Positions 35,701 through 43,951 of a stretch of DNA of 64,000 bases are shown piece after piece. The notes under the pieces were generated by a model that ran no database searches, was not told the DNA's origin, and saw only the letters and a list, made by a program, of their open reading frames with translations. The position numbers and the translations under genes are program-made. Source of the stretch: Parascardovia denticolens DSM 10105 = JCM 12538 (lineage in GTDB: Bacteria; Actinomycetota; Actinomycetes; Actinomycetales; Bifidobacteriaceae); assembly GCF_001042675.1 (NCBI RefSeq), contig NZ_AP012333.1, forward strand, positions 1,426,001 to 1,490,000, given 5' to 3'. Position 1 is the first letter of the stretch, and every line of letters begins with the position of its first letter.

Positions 35701-36075
35701 GTTCTCGATGCCCAGCTCCTTCTCCGCTTCCAGCTCGGCGGGTAGGCCATGGGTGTCCCAACCGAAGACACGGTTGACCCGACGGCCCTTCATGGTCTGG
35801 TAACGGGGAATCACATCCTTGGCGTATCCGGTCAGCAGGTGACCGTAATGAGGCAGGCCGTTGGCGAAAGGAGGGCCGTCGAAGAAGACGAATTCGTTGT
35901 CGGAATGGTCGCCGGAAGGATTGCGCTCCACCGACTTGTTGAAGGTGTCGTCCACATCCCAATACTTGAGGACGGCCTCTTCTATGTCTGGGAAGCTGGG
36001 ATTGGGGGTGATGGCCCCCTGACCCGGTTCGACTTCGCGGGTGACGACCTTGGGGTAAACGCGCTTGCTGTTCAC
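32719..36075 (-). CDS. ileS: Isoleucyl-tRNA synthetase
   Basis: Class I synthetase of 1118 residues. The HIGH motif is present as HYGHLLTG near residue 80, with FDGPPFANGLPHYGH. The CP1 editing domain follows (TTPWTVPGNMAIVVG; GTGLVHQAVYGEDD). The KMSKS loop is QKMSKHLRNYPD near 640. Anticodon-binding and C-terminal domains follow. Length and the absence of a zinc finger fit the longer, type 2 (eukaryote-like) enzyme class found in many actinobacteria, which is often less sensitive to mupirocin. The start is GTG 36075, 5 bases after ACGAGGAG, and this site lies inside the T-box switch upstream. The frame extending to 36120 is part of the leader. Confidence 0.97.
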   Translation of the reverse strand: MNSKRVYPKVVTREVEPGQGAITPNPSFPDIEEAVLKYWDVDDTFNKSVERNPSGDHSDNEFVFFDGPPFANGLPHYGHLLTGYAKDVIPRYQTMKGRRVNRVFGWDTHGLPAELEAEKELGIENKSQIDEMGLAAFNAACRTSVLKYTNEWKEYVHRQGRWVDFENGYKTLNTTYMESVIWAFKQLYQKGLAYQGYRVLPYCPKDETPLSNHELRMDADVYQDRQDLSVAVAVKMRDEDAYAVFWTTTPWTVPGNMAIVVGPDIDYSLVQPVNGPFAGKKMYFATALLGDFAKELGEDYQVLRTLKGSDLEGRRYWPVLPYFLDGSLTSPDGKASEDPNAFTIYTADYVDTTEGTGLVHQAVYGEDDINTLNKHQIRTVDYLDEGCRFTSLIPEYQGTMVFDANSRIVRDLRNQTGVMASVPEDQRGFLVRDKSYVHSYPHCWRCGTPLIYKPVSSWFVSVTKIKDRLLKHNQEINWIPENVKDGQFGKWLSNARDWSISRNRYWGSPIPVWVSDDPAHPRVDVYGSLDELKADFGRYPTDDKGEVNLHRPWIDELTRPNPDDPTGKSTMRRIPDVLDCWFESGSMPFAQFHYPFENKEYFEQHFPGDYVVEYIGQTRGWFYTLHVMASALFDSAAFKNVICHGIVLGNDGQKMSKHLRNYPDVNGVFNKYGSDAMRWFLMSSPILRGGNLVVTADGIRDTVRQIMLPLWSTYYFFTLYANAANQGQGYAARQVKPAEVKGLPQMDRYLLARTRKLVKDVETSLDAFAISDACEAVSDYIDMLTNWYVRNSRDRFWDEDPNAFNTLYTALEVLSRVMAPLAPMETETMWRGLTGGESVHLADWPFLTEDGCAQTADTELGAVLLADDKLVAAMEKVREVVSSTLSLRKAQKIRVRQPLSQLTVVNDVAAVQPYEGLLKSELNVKAVEFTTVDDAGKHGLRLINELKVNARAAGPRLGKQVQFAIKASKTGAWHQDAEGTVFVETPTGDLVLQEGEYELDSRVEEAAAGATGAAGSAGGSYVSSALPTGGFVLLDTALTDDLVAEGYARDTIRVVQDARKEAGLNISDRISLTLLVPQEHQAQVDQFKDLICSETLATSLEVRFAAAGASVSAQVTKA

Positions 36076-36300
36076 ATGCACTCCTCGTTCAAACGGCTGC
36101 GTACTACGAGGACGATGCATGATCTCAAATGCGGATCATGACCGCGGTACCACCTCGTTTGGCGGAATCGGCTTACGCGGATCCCGTCCACTCGTGGCTG
36201 GCTGTGTCGGGCCATCCCGTCGGTTCTAATAAGAGCAGGCTGAAATCCTGCCTCCGTTCTTCCGAAAGCTCCCCGCTGATGACGGATCAAAGCTTGATGC
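36076..36300 (-). promoter_or_regulatory. Translational T-box riboswitch of ileS
   Basis: The leader contains the T-box sequence AGGTGGTACCGCGG (36155-36142), the tRNA-acceptor-binding bulge, and a 5' domain with ATC triplets suited to tRNA-Ile. CCTCGT (about 36110-36105) can pair upstream with ACGAGG of the T-box (antisequestrator) or downstream with ACGAGG of the ribosome site (sequestrator, reinforced by ATGCA/TGCAT). No terminator T-run is present, so control should act on translation: uncharged tRNA-Ile frees the ribosome site. Confidence 0.92.
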
Positions 36301-36304
36301 CCTT

Positions 36305-36314
36305 ACTATAGCAC
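36305..36314 (-). promoter_or_regulatory. Extended -10 promoter of the T-box/ileS transcript
   Basis: Minus-strand TGC followed by TATAGT (36310-36305) is an extended -10 element; the transcript should start near 36298, just before the T-box 5' domain. Confidence 0.65.
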
Positions 36315-36339
36315 TGACCGAGAGACCTTCGGCGCACCT

Positions 36340-36348
36340 TGCTATAGT
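36340..36348 (+). promoter_or_regulatory. Extended -10 promoter of brnQ
   Basis: TGC followed by TATAGT (36343-36348) is the same extended -10 word as on the ileS side, in opposite orientation, 36 bases before the brnQ start. The two promoters are back to back. Confidence 0.6.
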
Positions 36349-36383
36349 GTTCAACCACAGCAAAACAGGCGAAAGGAGAAGCC

Positions 36384-37784
36384 ATGGCCAAATCCACCCA
36401 CAACCCGGATTCCACCCTGTCCATCCCCCCCAGCGGGCGCTTGCGGCTACGCGATTACCTGGCCGTCGCCTCCATGCTTTTCGCCCTCTTCTTCGGGGCC
36501 GGCAACCTCATCTTCCCCCTTCATCTGGGCCAGCTCTCCGGCAGCAACTGGCTCCAGGCCGGCCTGGGCTTCCTCATCACCGCCGTGGTCCTCCCCCTCC
36601 TGTCGGTCCTGGCCATCGCCATCACCCGGGCCGACGGGGTCTATGGGATCGGCCTGCCTCTGGGGCCGGCCTTCGCCACCGTCTTCATGGTCCTCATCCA
36701 CGCCACCATCGGGCCTCTCTTCGGGACGCCCCGCACGGCCACGGTTTCCTTCACCGTCGGCTTGGCCCCTCTGATTCCGGCCCAGCATCAGAAGACCGGC
36801 CTGCTGATCTTCACCACCGTCTTCTTCATAGCCGCCTTCGCCTTGGCTTACAAGGAGAATGACATCCTGTCCAACCTGGGCAAGATCCTCAACCCCCTCT
36901 TCCTGGTCCTGCTTTTCATCTTCTTCCTGGTCGCCTTCCTGAGCCCTCTGGGATCAGCCGCCGCCCACGGCCCACAGAACGCGGCCTATCTGGCCTCCTC
37001 CGGGGCCTTGGCCAGGGGGTTCCTGGAAGGTTACAACACCATGGACGCCCTGGCCGGGCTGGCTTTCGGCGTGACCATCGTCACCACGATCAAACTCATG
37101 GGGATGGAGGAAGAGAGGAAGGTGGCCGGGGTGACGGCCCAATCCGGCTTCCTCGCCATGGGCGCCGTGGGGGTCATCTACATCCTCCTGATCATCATCG
37201 GAGCCATGTCCCTCAATCGCTTCCCCCTATCCGAAAACGGAGGGGTCGCCTTCTCCCAAATCGTCCAAGCCTATGCCGGGACCGTCGGGCAAGCCTTCCT
37301 GGCGACTCTGATCACCCTGACCTGCCTGACCACGGCCGTGGGCCTGGTGGCCGCCTTCGGCCAGGACTTCCACAAACGCTTCCCCAAGGTCAGCTACCAC
37401 GTCTGGCTGGCTTTGAGTTGCCTTCTGTCTTTTACCGTGGCGAATTTCGGCCTGGATACGATCATCTCCTGGTCCACGCCCGTCCTCATGCTTCTTTACC
37501 CCTACTGCATCGCGCTCATCCTGCTTTCGGTCTTCTCCCCCCTTTTCGAGAAAGACGGCACGGTCTATTTCTGGGTGGTTCTTTTCATCACCCTTCCGGC
37601 CCTTTTGGACATGGTGACCACGGCTCCCGCGGTCATCAGCCAGTCGGCCTTCGGCCTCTTCTGCTCCGGACTGCGTTCCCACTTGCCCCTGGCTTCTTTG
37701 GGACTGACTTGGCTGATCCCCGCCCTGGCCGGCCTGTTCATCGGTCCGATCGCCCACCTGAGGGAGCGGGCGATCAGGCGATAG
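36384..37784 (+). CDS. brnQ: Branched-chain amino acid:cation symporter (LIVCS)
   Basis: A 466-residue BrnQ-family transporter for leucine, isoleucine and valine, with about 12 hydrophobic segments. The family N-terminal motif is LFALFFGAGNLIFPLHLG near residue 35, followed by the conserved FLEGYNTMDALAGLAFG. AAAGGAGA precedes the ATG by 5 bases. It is divergent from ileS, which charges one of its substrates, so the shared 300-base region joins isoleucine uptake and use. Confidence 0.95.
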   Translation: MAKSTHNPDSTLSIPPSGRLRLRDYLAVASMLFALFFGAGNLIFPLHLGQLSGSNWLQAGLGFLITAVVLPLLSVLAIAITRADGVYGIGLPLGPAFATVFMVLIHATIGPLFGTPRTATVSFTVGLAPLIPAQHQKTGLLIFTTVFFIAAFALAYKENDILSNLGKILNPLFLVLLFIFFLVAFLSPLGSAAAHGPQNAAYLASSGALARGFLEGYNTMDALAGLAFGVTIVTTIKLMGMEEERKVAGVTAQSGFLAMGAVGVIYILLIIIGAMSLNRFPLSENGGVAFSQIVQAYAGTVGQAFLATLITLTCLTTAVGLVAAFGQDFHKRFPKVSYHVWLALSCLLSFTVANFGLDTIISWSTPVLMLLYPYCIALILLSVFSPLFEKDGTVYFWVVLFITLPALLDMVTTAPAVISQSAFGLFCSGLRSHLPLASLGLTWLIPALAGLFIGPIAHLRERAIRR

Positions 37785-37797
37785 AAGGATGGATGTT

Positions 37798-40700
37798 TCA
37801 GCGGAAGTTGTCGAAGGCTTTCTTCACCCCTTTCAAGGCTTCGGCCCTGGCCGATACGAAGATGAGGACGGCGCCGGCCAGGATGAGCCAGACCCACCAA
37901 TAGGTCTGGGAGAACATAATCACATAGCTCCAGGTACTGGCCAGCACATGGATGACCAGCCCCACTCCACCGAGGACCAAAGGCGCTTTCAGGCGGCTGA
38001 CCGAGCCTGAGACGATCAGGACGATGCAGACCGCCATCACGTAAACCACCCGGGCCAGGGGGCCAACGGTATGGCTGAGAATGAAGGAGGGGACGATCAG
38101 GCAGAGGGCGGGCAGCCAGCAGGCGCGCCAGGATGAGATGCTCTTCTGGGCTTGCATGACCCCCATGGCGTTCAGATAGAGGATCACCCCCGTCAGGATG
38201 AGGGGGAGGTCGAAGCCGTAATCCCAGCGCGGATGGATGGCGCCGTAAATCAGGATGAAAGAGCCGTAAAGGCCGCAGAACCATAAGGAGGCGGTCTCCA
38301 AGGGGGAAGCCATGACTTTGATCGACCCGCGGTAGGGCGAAGGAGCGAAGCCTTGGCTGACCGGATTGGTGCTCATCGGCTGCTGGAAAAGCACCGGTCC
38401 CCGACGGTTCCTGCGGATGGTCTGAGCCAGGCAGAGGGCGGCCGCGAGGAAGAAAGTCACCTGCAGGGTCCGGACGACGAATGGGGAGGAAAGCTCCGTG
38501 CTCCCTCCCTGGAAACAGGTGGGGATAAGGAGGATCGGGACCGCCATGAACACGAGGGCGAAGCGTTCGGTCTGGGTCGAGGCCTTCGTTTTCAGTCCCT
38601 CCTTGCCTTCCGCCTTATCCCTTGCGAGCGCCCTCTTCAGGAAGGTCGACGCCCCCCTCAAAGACAAGGGGGCGATCATGACCGGTTCGCGCCATTCTCT
38701 GATGGTCACCGTCAGGAAGATGCTGGCCCCCAGAAGCAGGGTCAAGATCGCGGGAATCGTCTTGATGGGAAGGGAGCCGAGGAAGGAAGGCTCATGGGGG
38801 GCGAGGTTCACAGGCAAGGCTGAAATGGCCGGGCAGAGGGCTAGGAGAAGGCAGGCATCGCCAAGGATCCGGAGTCTCGGCTTGAGTTTCAGGACGGGAA
38901 TGGTCACCAGCCTCAGGAGGAGAACGACCAGGGAGAAAGCCAACAAGAAGAGCATGTTGACCAGGAGGGTCGAGCGGACGATCGAAAGGGTGGGCAGCAG
39001 AAGAACCAGAACGACCAAGAGGGTCACTGGTTGCCGTCTGCCTAGGAAAACCCACCCAAGGGCGACCAGGAGGGTGATCACACGGAAGAGCGGGCCGGAG
39101 CCGAAGAAGACGCAGGCGTTCAGAAGGATGAGGGTGGCCATGATGCCGAAGATGGGGACGAAGGCCTTGCGTACCCGGGTCTGTCCCCTGGACGGTTCGC
39201 CGCCCTGGCCTCCGCCACCCTCGAGCAGAAGAAGATGGGTCCGCAGGACATACAAGGCGATCGTGAGGAGGACGGCACCGATGAGAGGAAGCCAGGTGGC
39301 CAGGCGTCCCAGGTCACGGGAGCCGAAGCCATCTGTCCATAGGGGACCAAGAAGGGCGGTGATGAAGGCCCCATCGCTGCCGTCCGTGGGACGGTACCAC
39401 TTCCCCAGATCTCCCCAAAACGTCTGGGCGAGGGTGGAGTCCCCTCCTCCGATGGGCAGCGCGGCCATCAGCGCTTCCAGACCGACGGCAAGGTAAAGGA
39501 TGGTGCGGGAGATGGAAGACAGGGACTTCGCATGGGGGGAGGACCGGAAGGTGGACCGGACCACCAGGAGGAAGATGACGGCCATGGCAAGGTAGGCCAG
39601 TTCCCGGATCAGGAAGGCGACGCTGATCCCCTTGACTGCGATGTCCGCCACAGCGGCAGGATAGCCTCGCTTGATGAAGACTTCCGGCAGGAGGATAAGG
39701 GATAGCCCAAGGGTCACTAGGCAGGAGGCGGAGAAGCTGAGCAGAGGGTGCTTCAGGCGGTAGGAAAGCCAGGAAGCGAAGGCGAGGACGCCGGCCACGA
39801 TCAGCAGGTAGACCCCCATATCCATGCCGCCGAAAAGGGAACTTTGAGCGGCGGTCGTCTGGATGAAGACGGCGTCGAAGGAGAGGATGACCGCCGACAG
39901 CCAACCGAGGCCTTCCGCCGTGATGGTCAGACGCGGGGCCGCCGACAGGCCGAGAAGAAGGGACAGGACTCCGAGGAGGCCGATCAGCAAAGCTCGCGGG
40001 CCACTTGTCAGATTCGAAATGGGCGCCGCGGCGAAGACGATGGTCGACATGGCGATGAGGCCGATGCCTAAGGCCAGGATGAAGATCTGGGTCCCGTTCG
40101 TCCCCTTGCCGGTCTTCTGGGCGGCCGCGGGGTTCACCGGCATTGCTATGGGCGGCGCCGGCGCTGGGAAGGCGGCCATCGGCCCTTGCCGCCATTGTCG
40201 CATTCCGACGGGTGGTTGGACTGAGGCCACCGGCTGCATTGGTGGGGCTGGGACGACCGACTGGGCCGGAGCCGGGGCTCTCATCGGTTGGACTGGAGCT
40301 ATCGGTTGGGCTGGGGCGGCTAGCTGGGCGGGAGCCGCTGGCGGCGCCGGCATAGCAGGCGCTTCATTCCTCATATGGCCCATCAAAGCAGCCCTCTGGT
40401 CGAAGAGGTCAGCCGCCTGACGCGAGAGGTCCATCACCCGCCCCGCTTCCGGCAGGGTCAGATTCAAGCCCAAGCCGGTCTGAGCCAAATTGGCGATGGG
40501 GGTGAAAGTATCCGGGGAGAGTTTGCGGTCGCGCAGTTGATCGGCCGATTCAGGCCAGGAATAATGCACTTGCGATACCCCATACGGGCCACGGTCCTCC
40601 CGGATGGCGTCCATGGCCTTCTCCCGGGCATCCATCAGGTCGGCCAGTCTCATGTTCACCGCCCGAAGCCTCGACATCCTGGGGTCATCGATCCTCAAAC

Positions 40701-40917
40701 CGCTAGGGGTGCTGCCTGCACCGGAAACGATGGGGGTGAAAGAGTCCGGACAAAGGGTGGAGTCCCGCAGCTCTCGAGCCGAACGCGGCCAGGCCGCAGC
40801 TCCCCTGTCGGGGGACCGGTACGACGCTGAACCTGGTGATGTTTGGCCTGAAACCTGGTTTGAAGGTTGGTTCACGACGAGCCCTTCCGCTTGAGCGGCC
40901 TCTCTTGGATCAGTCAT
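37798..40917 (-). CDS. Large multi-spanning membrane protein with duplicated N-terminal module
   Basis: A 1039-residue protein of unknown function. Residues 43-107 and 121-185 are two copies of one module (WPxSAxxLRDxxLxPDxFTPI ... ADLxDxR), 78 residues apart. A Pro/Ala/Gln-rich linker follows to about 265, then more than 20 hydrophobic segments fill the remaining 770 residues, starting with IFILALGIGLIAMSTIVFAAAP. The arrangement resembles actinobacterial multi-spanning proteins with a cytoplasmic N-terminal sensor or zinc-ribbon part, but no zinc ligands are seen. The start at 40917 lies 6 bases after TACAAT (with TTGCCC 18 bases upstream), indicating a leaderless transcript; no ribosome site is visible. 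A Pro-rich linker suggests a surface or envelope role, but none can be assigned. Confidence 0.8.
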   Translation of the reverse strand: MTDPREAAQAEGLVVNQPSNQVSGQTSPGSASYRSPDRGAAAWPRSARELRDSTLCPDSFTPIVSGAGSTPSGLRIDDPRMSRLRAVNMRLADLMDAREKAMDAIREDRGPYGVSQVHYSWPESADQLRDRKLSPDTFTPIANLAQTGLGLNLTLPEAGRVMDLSRQAADLFDQRAALMGHMRNEAPAMPAPPAAPAQLAAPAQPIAPVQPMRAPAPAQSVVPAPPMQPVASVQPPVGMRQWRQGPMAAFPAPAPPIAMPVNPAAAQKTGKGTNGTQIFILALGIGLIAMSTIVFAAAPISNLTSGPRALLIGLLGVLSLLLGLSAAPRLTITAEGLGWLSAVILSFDAVFIQTTAAQSSLFGGMDMGVYLLIVAGVLAFASWLSYRLKHPLLSFSASCLVTLGLSLILLPEVFIKRGYPAAVADIAVKGISVAFLIRELAYLAMAVIFLLVVRSTFRSSPHAKSLSSISRTILYLAVGLEALMAALPIGGGDSTLAQTFWGDLGKWYRPTDGSDGAFITALLGPLWTDGFGSRDLGRLATWLPLIGAVLLTIALYVLRTHLLLLEGGGGQGGEPSRGQTRVRKAFVPIFGIMATLILLNACVFFGSGPLFRVITLLVALGWVFLGRRQPVTLLVVLVLLLPTLSIVRSTLLVNMLFLLAFSLVVLLLRLVTIPVLKLKPRLRILGDACLLLALCPAISALPVNLAPHEPSFLGSLPIKTIPAILTLLLGASIFLTVTIREWREPVMIAPLSLRGASTFLKRALARDKAEGKEGLKTKASTQTERFALVFMAVPILLIPTCFQGGSTELSSPFVVRTLQVTFFLAAALCLAQTIRRNRRGPVLFQQPMSTNPVSQGFAPSPYRGSIKVMASPLETASLWFCGLYGSFILIYGAIHPRWDYGFDLPLILTGVILYLNAMGVMQAQKSISSWRACWLPALCLIVPSFILSHTVGPLARVVYVMAVCIVLIVSGSVSRLKAPLVLGGVGLVIHVLASTWSYVIMFSQTYWWVWLILAGAVLIFVSARAEALKGVKKAFDNFR

Positions 40918-41063
40918 GGGGCAATTGTACAGCAAGGCATGTTCTTCGGGCAAACGACTTCCCCTCAGATGGTAGACGCCCCAACGGCAGGCGCCCCCAG
41001 GACCCGGTCTTCCCGGAGCCAACCCCCAGCACCAAGCGTCCCCAGCGGCGGATGCTCCGGCGT

Positions 41064-42770
41064 CTAGTCCTCCCCGCCCGGTTCCAACTGTCGCCGGTCA
41101 TCATCCTTCCGCTGGCGGGCCTGCTCGAACTTGGCCCGCATGGTCGGATTGCCCCGGATCAGCTTCTTCACTTCCACCTTGTCCAGCTTGTTGTTCGCCA
41201 GACGGAGCTGGTTCTCGCTGGTGTTGAGCGCCCGCTTGACCGCCTCCAGCCGGTTGATGGCGTTGTCGATCTGTTTGATGGCCTCGTCGTGGTTTCGCTT
41301 GTAAGACAGGTAATTCTTGCCGAAGGCCTCTTTGAAATCGTCCAGCTCCTCTTCGAAGTTGGTGATGTCGATGTTCTGGTTTTGGGCTTCGGCCAGCTGC
41401 CTCTTCAGCTCGATGGACCGGTAGGCCGCCTGCCGCAGGAGGGAGATGATGGTGATGAAGAACTGGGGACGGACCGCGTACATCTTCTGGTAGGAAGCGT
41501 TCAGATAGCTGACGTCCGCGATGCCGGAATTATAGAATTCGTTATCAGGTTCCAGCATGGAGACCAGCACCGCGTACTCGCACTTCTTCTCCCGCCGGTC
41601 TTTGTCCAGCTCTTTGAGGAAATCGGCGTTCTTGTGCTTCTGCGACTGGGCGGTCGTTTCCATCTCGTTCTTCATCTCGAACATGATGGAGAGAATCTCC
41701 TTGCCTTCGGAATCCGTCTCCCGGTAGATGAAGTCGCCTTTGGACCCGGTCTGGGAAATCTGGTTGTCCTTCTCGAAGTAGACGCCGGGGAAGGCGGTAG
41801 CCCGGATTTTATTGAACTCGTTATAGCAGTATTGCTCCAAATCCTCGCCTATGGCCTTGGTGGATTGGGAGGCCTTGAAATCCTTATAGAATTCCACCTG
41901 TTCCTGAGCGGCTTTGAGCCGGGCTTCATAAGAGGACTCCTGTTCGACCAGCTGGCTGTGCTGTTTGGACAGTTCCGCCTCCCGTTTCTGCTTCTCCATG
42001 GCCAGGTCATTGTGGGCTTGGTCCAGCTTGCGGATCAGCTCGTTCTCCTTCTCCTGGGCCTCCTTGTCTTTCTCCAGGCCCAGCTTGTCCAGTTTGGCCC
42101 GCAGATCCGCCAGTTCCTTGTCCTTGTCGCTGGTGACACCCGCGACCGCAATCTTCTGCTTTTCATCCGCTTGAGCAAGCTGGTCGTTCAGCTTATCAAT
42201 CCGCTCCTTCCACTGGACAGTATCCAACTCCTCCTGGTGCTTTCTCTGTTCCAGCTTGCGTTCGGCCTCTTCGAGTCGTTGCCTGATCGCTTCAACCTTT
42301 TCCTGGTTTTCCTTGTCCTTTTGGAGACCCAGCTTGTCCAGCTGGGACTGCAGGGCGGCGAGTTCCTTGTCTTTGTCGCTGATGACCTTCGCCAAAGCGA
42401 TTTTCTGCTGGTCCTGGGCCTGGCTTAATTGAGTCTGGAGGTTGAATACCTCCTTATCCTTCTGCCCCAGCCGCTTCTCGAATTCGGATTGTTCCGAATG
42501 CAGGCGCTTTTCCATCTCCAGCTGATGCTGGCTTTCCAGACGGGCCTTCTCCTGCTCCAGGCTTTTATGGAGCTCCCGCTCGAATTCCTTGGACCGGACC
42601 TGGGCCAGGAGCTTTTGGTATTCATCCTCGTTGACCGTGAAAACATGACCGCAGTGAGGGCACACGATCTGATGGCCGGCCAGGTCTTCGGCCTGATCCG
42701 CCCACCGCCGTCCGGCGGCCTCCAGTCCGCTTCGGCCCGCCTGATCCTTGCTTATGCTTGATTGCGCCAT
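41064..42770 (-). CDS. DUF2130 protein with coiled coil and predicted PD-(D/E)XK fold
   Basis: A 568-residue protein. An N-terminal half-zinc-ribbon-like CPHCGHVF sits at 37-44. Residues 50-310 are a highly charged coiled coil with an internal duplication: 123-158 and 206-241 share SDKDKEL and LDKLGL, 83 residues apart. The DUF2130 domain follows (about 315-500), with GDFIYRE and IMFEMKNE spaced as in PD-(D/E)XK nucleases, then KNADFLKELDKDR, which is typical of the family. A second helical stretch ends the protein. The family is predicted to be nuclease-related, and its cellular role is not known. No strong ribosome site is seen. Confidence 0.88.
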   Translation of the reverse strand: MAQSSISKDQAGRSGLEAAGRRWADQAEDLAGHQIVCPHCGHVFTVNEDEYQKLLAQVRSKEFERELHKSLEQEKARLESQHQLEMEKRLHSEQSEFEKRLGQKDKEVFNLQTQLSQAQDQQKIALAKVISDKDKELAALQSQLDKLGLQKDKENQEKVEAIRQRLEEAERKLEQRKHQEELDTVQWKERIDKLNDQLAQADEKQKIAVAGVTSDKDKELADLRAKLDKLGLEKDKEAQEKENELIRKLDQAHNDLAMEKQKREAELSKQHSQLVEQESSYEARLKAAQEQVEFYKDFKASQSTKAIGEDLEQYCYNEFNKIRATAFPGVYFEKDNQISQTGSKGDFIYRETDSEGKEILSIMFEMKNEMETTAQSQKHKNADFLKELDKDRREKKCEYAVLVSMLEPDNEFYNSGIADVSYLNASYQKMYAVRPQFFITIISLLRQAAYRSIELKRQLAEAQNQNIDITNFEEELDDFKEAFGKNYLSYKRNHDEAIKQIDNAINRLEAVKRALNTSENQLRLANNKLDKVEVKKLIRGNPTMRAKFEQARQRKDDDRRQLEPGGED

Positions 42771-42982
42771 GGTCGTTCCGGCTCCTTATCCTTCGGCGTT
42801 CCCGCCATCATCGGTTTATGCCGATCCCTTACCTTTATGCCTTTTCCTCTGTCTATTGTAGGCGGGGCGAGCGAGACCGGGAAGAGCCCGGTCATACGGT
42901 TCCCCTCCCCTCAGCCATGACGTATAATCGTCTTATACGACCGCGGGACCCGCCTCGGTCAGACAAACGAAGAGAGGCACCG

Positions 42983-43885
42983 ATGCCGGAACGAAGAAAA
43001 TCGACCGCACCCAGGAAATCAAGAAGCTCCCATCTGAAATGGCTGATCATCATCCCCCTGCTGATCGCCCTCGTCCTCGCGATCGTCATCCCTTCCCTCC
43101 GCTCCATAGGGGGCAGGGGAATCGGCGGCGCCAGGGAGGAAGCCCATGCCCTAGATCTTTTCAAAAACCTTGAACGGTTCCAGGATTACGATTACGATAT
43201 GGAAAAGGCCTTCCACCTTTCCGCCACCCGTCTGCCCGGAACCGTCACGGCCCAATACCTCGATCTGCAATCCCGCTATGACCAGGCCCTGTCCGCCTGG
43301 TTGGAGGGACAGCTCGGAATCGCCTCCCTGGATGCCGACCTGGCAAGCAGGAAAGTCGCCGGATACCGGCGCCTTCCTCTTCAGCGGGTGAGGAAAGACG
43401 GGAGCCACGAAACCTACTTCCGCAGCAAATCCCATCTTCTCTCCCCTTACCTGTATCTGAGAAGCAATATCCGTCTTGAGAGGCTGAGCCCGGCCGACCT
43501 GGCCACGCTGAAAAACAACACCATGGATCAGGCCGACGGTCGTAAGATCCTCATCTCCCTCGCCGGGCGCACTTTCCGGGACACCACCCATTACGAGAGC
43601 CCGCGTCGCTATAAATTCCCCATCACCGACCTGGCTTATAACTGGACTTCGCGTTGCTGCGCCGCCGACCCCAAATCCTATTCCTCCAACTTCGCCCCAG
43701 CCAGATCCCTCGTCTTCTGGCTTAGCTATACCGACTCAGAGAACGCTGAAGGCTGGAATGAGTACCAGTACGTGAAGGAAGCGGCCGCCCGGTCGGAGAA
43801 GGCCTACAGCGCCGTTCTCGGATACCCGGCCAGGATCTTCGTCCATCCGATGGGGGCGGATGGACAGGCTCACCCCGCTTTTTAG
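42983..43885 (+). CDS. Membrane-anchored protein of unknown function
   Basis: A 300-residue protein with a basic N-terminus (ERRKSTAPRKSRSSH), one transmembrane segment near 20-40 (LKWLIIIPLLIALVLAIVI) and a 255-residue extracytoplasmic part rich in Tyr, Asp and Arg. It has a CC pair (RCCAADP) and no recognisable catalytic motif. AGAGAGG lies 6-12 bases before ATG 42983; the open frame further upstream to 42758 is non-coding in composition. It is followed 66 bases later by the arylsulfotransferase-like gene, which has the same N-terminal topology, so the two may work together. Confidence 0.75.
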   Translation: MPERRKSTAPRKSRSSHLKWLIIIPLLIALVLAIVIPSLRSIGGRGIGGAREEAHALDLFKNLERFQDYDYDMEKAFHLSATRLPGTVTAQYLDLQSRYDQALSAWLEGQLGIASLDADLASRKVAGYRRLPLQRVRKDGSHETYFRSKSHLLSPYLYLRSNIRLERLSPADLATLKNNTMDQADGRKILISLAGRTFRDTTHYESPRRYKFPITDLAYNWTSRCCAADPKSYSSNFAPARSLVFWLSYTDSENAEGWNEYQYVKEAAARSEKAYSAVLGYPARIFVHPMGADGQAHPAF

Positions 43886-43951
43886 GCGAAATAGTCTCCT
43901 CTGGCTAAAATCGGGGGAGGATAAGCGTCAACCAGCGATTCAGGAGGATCC

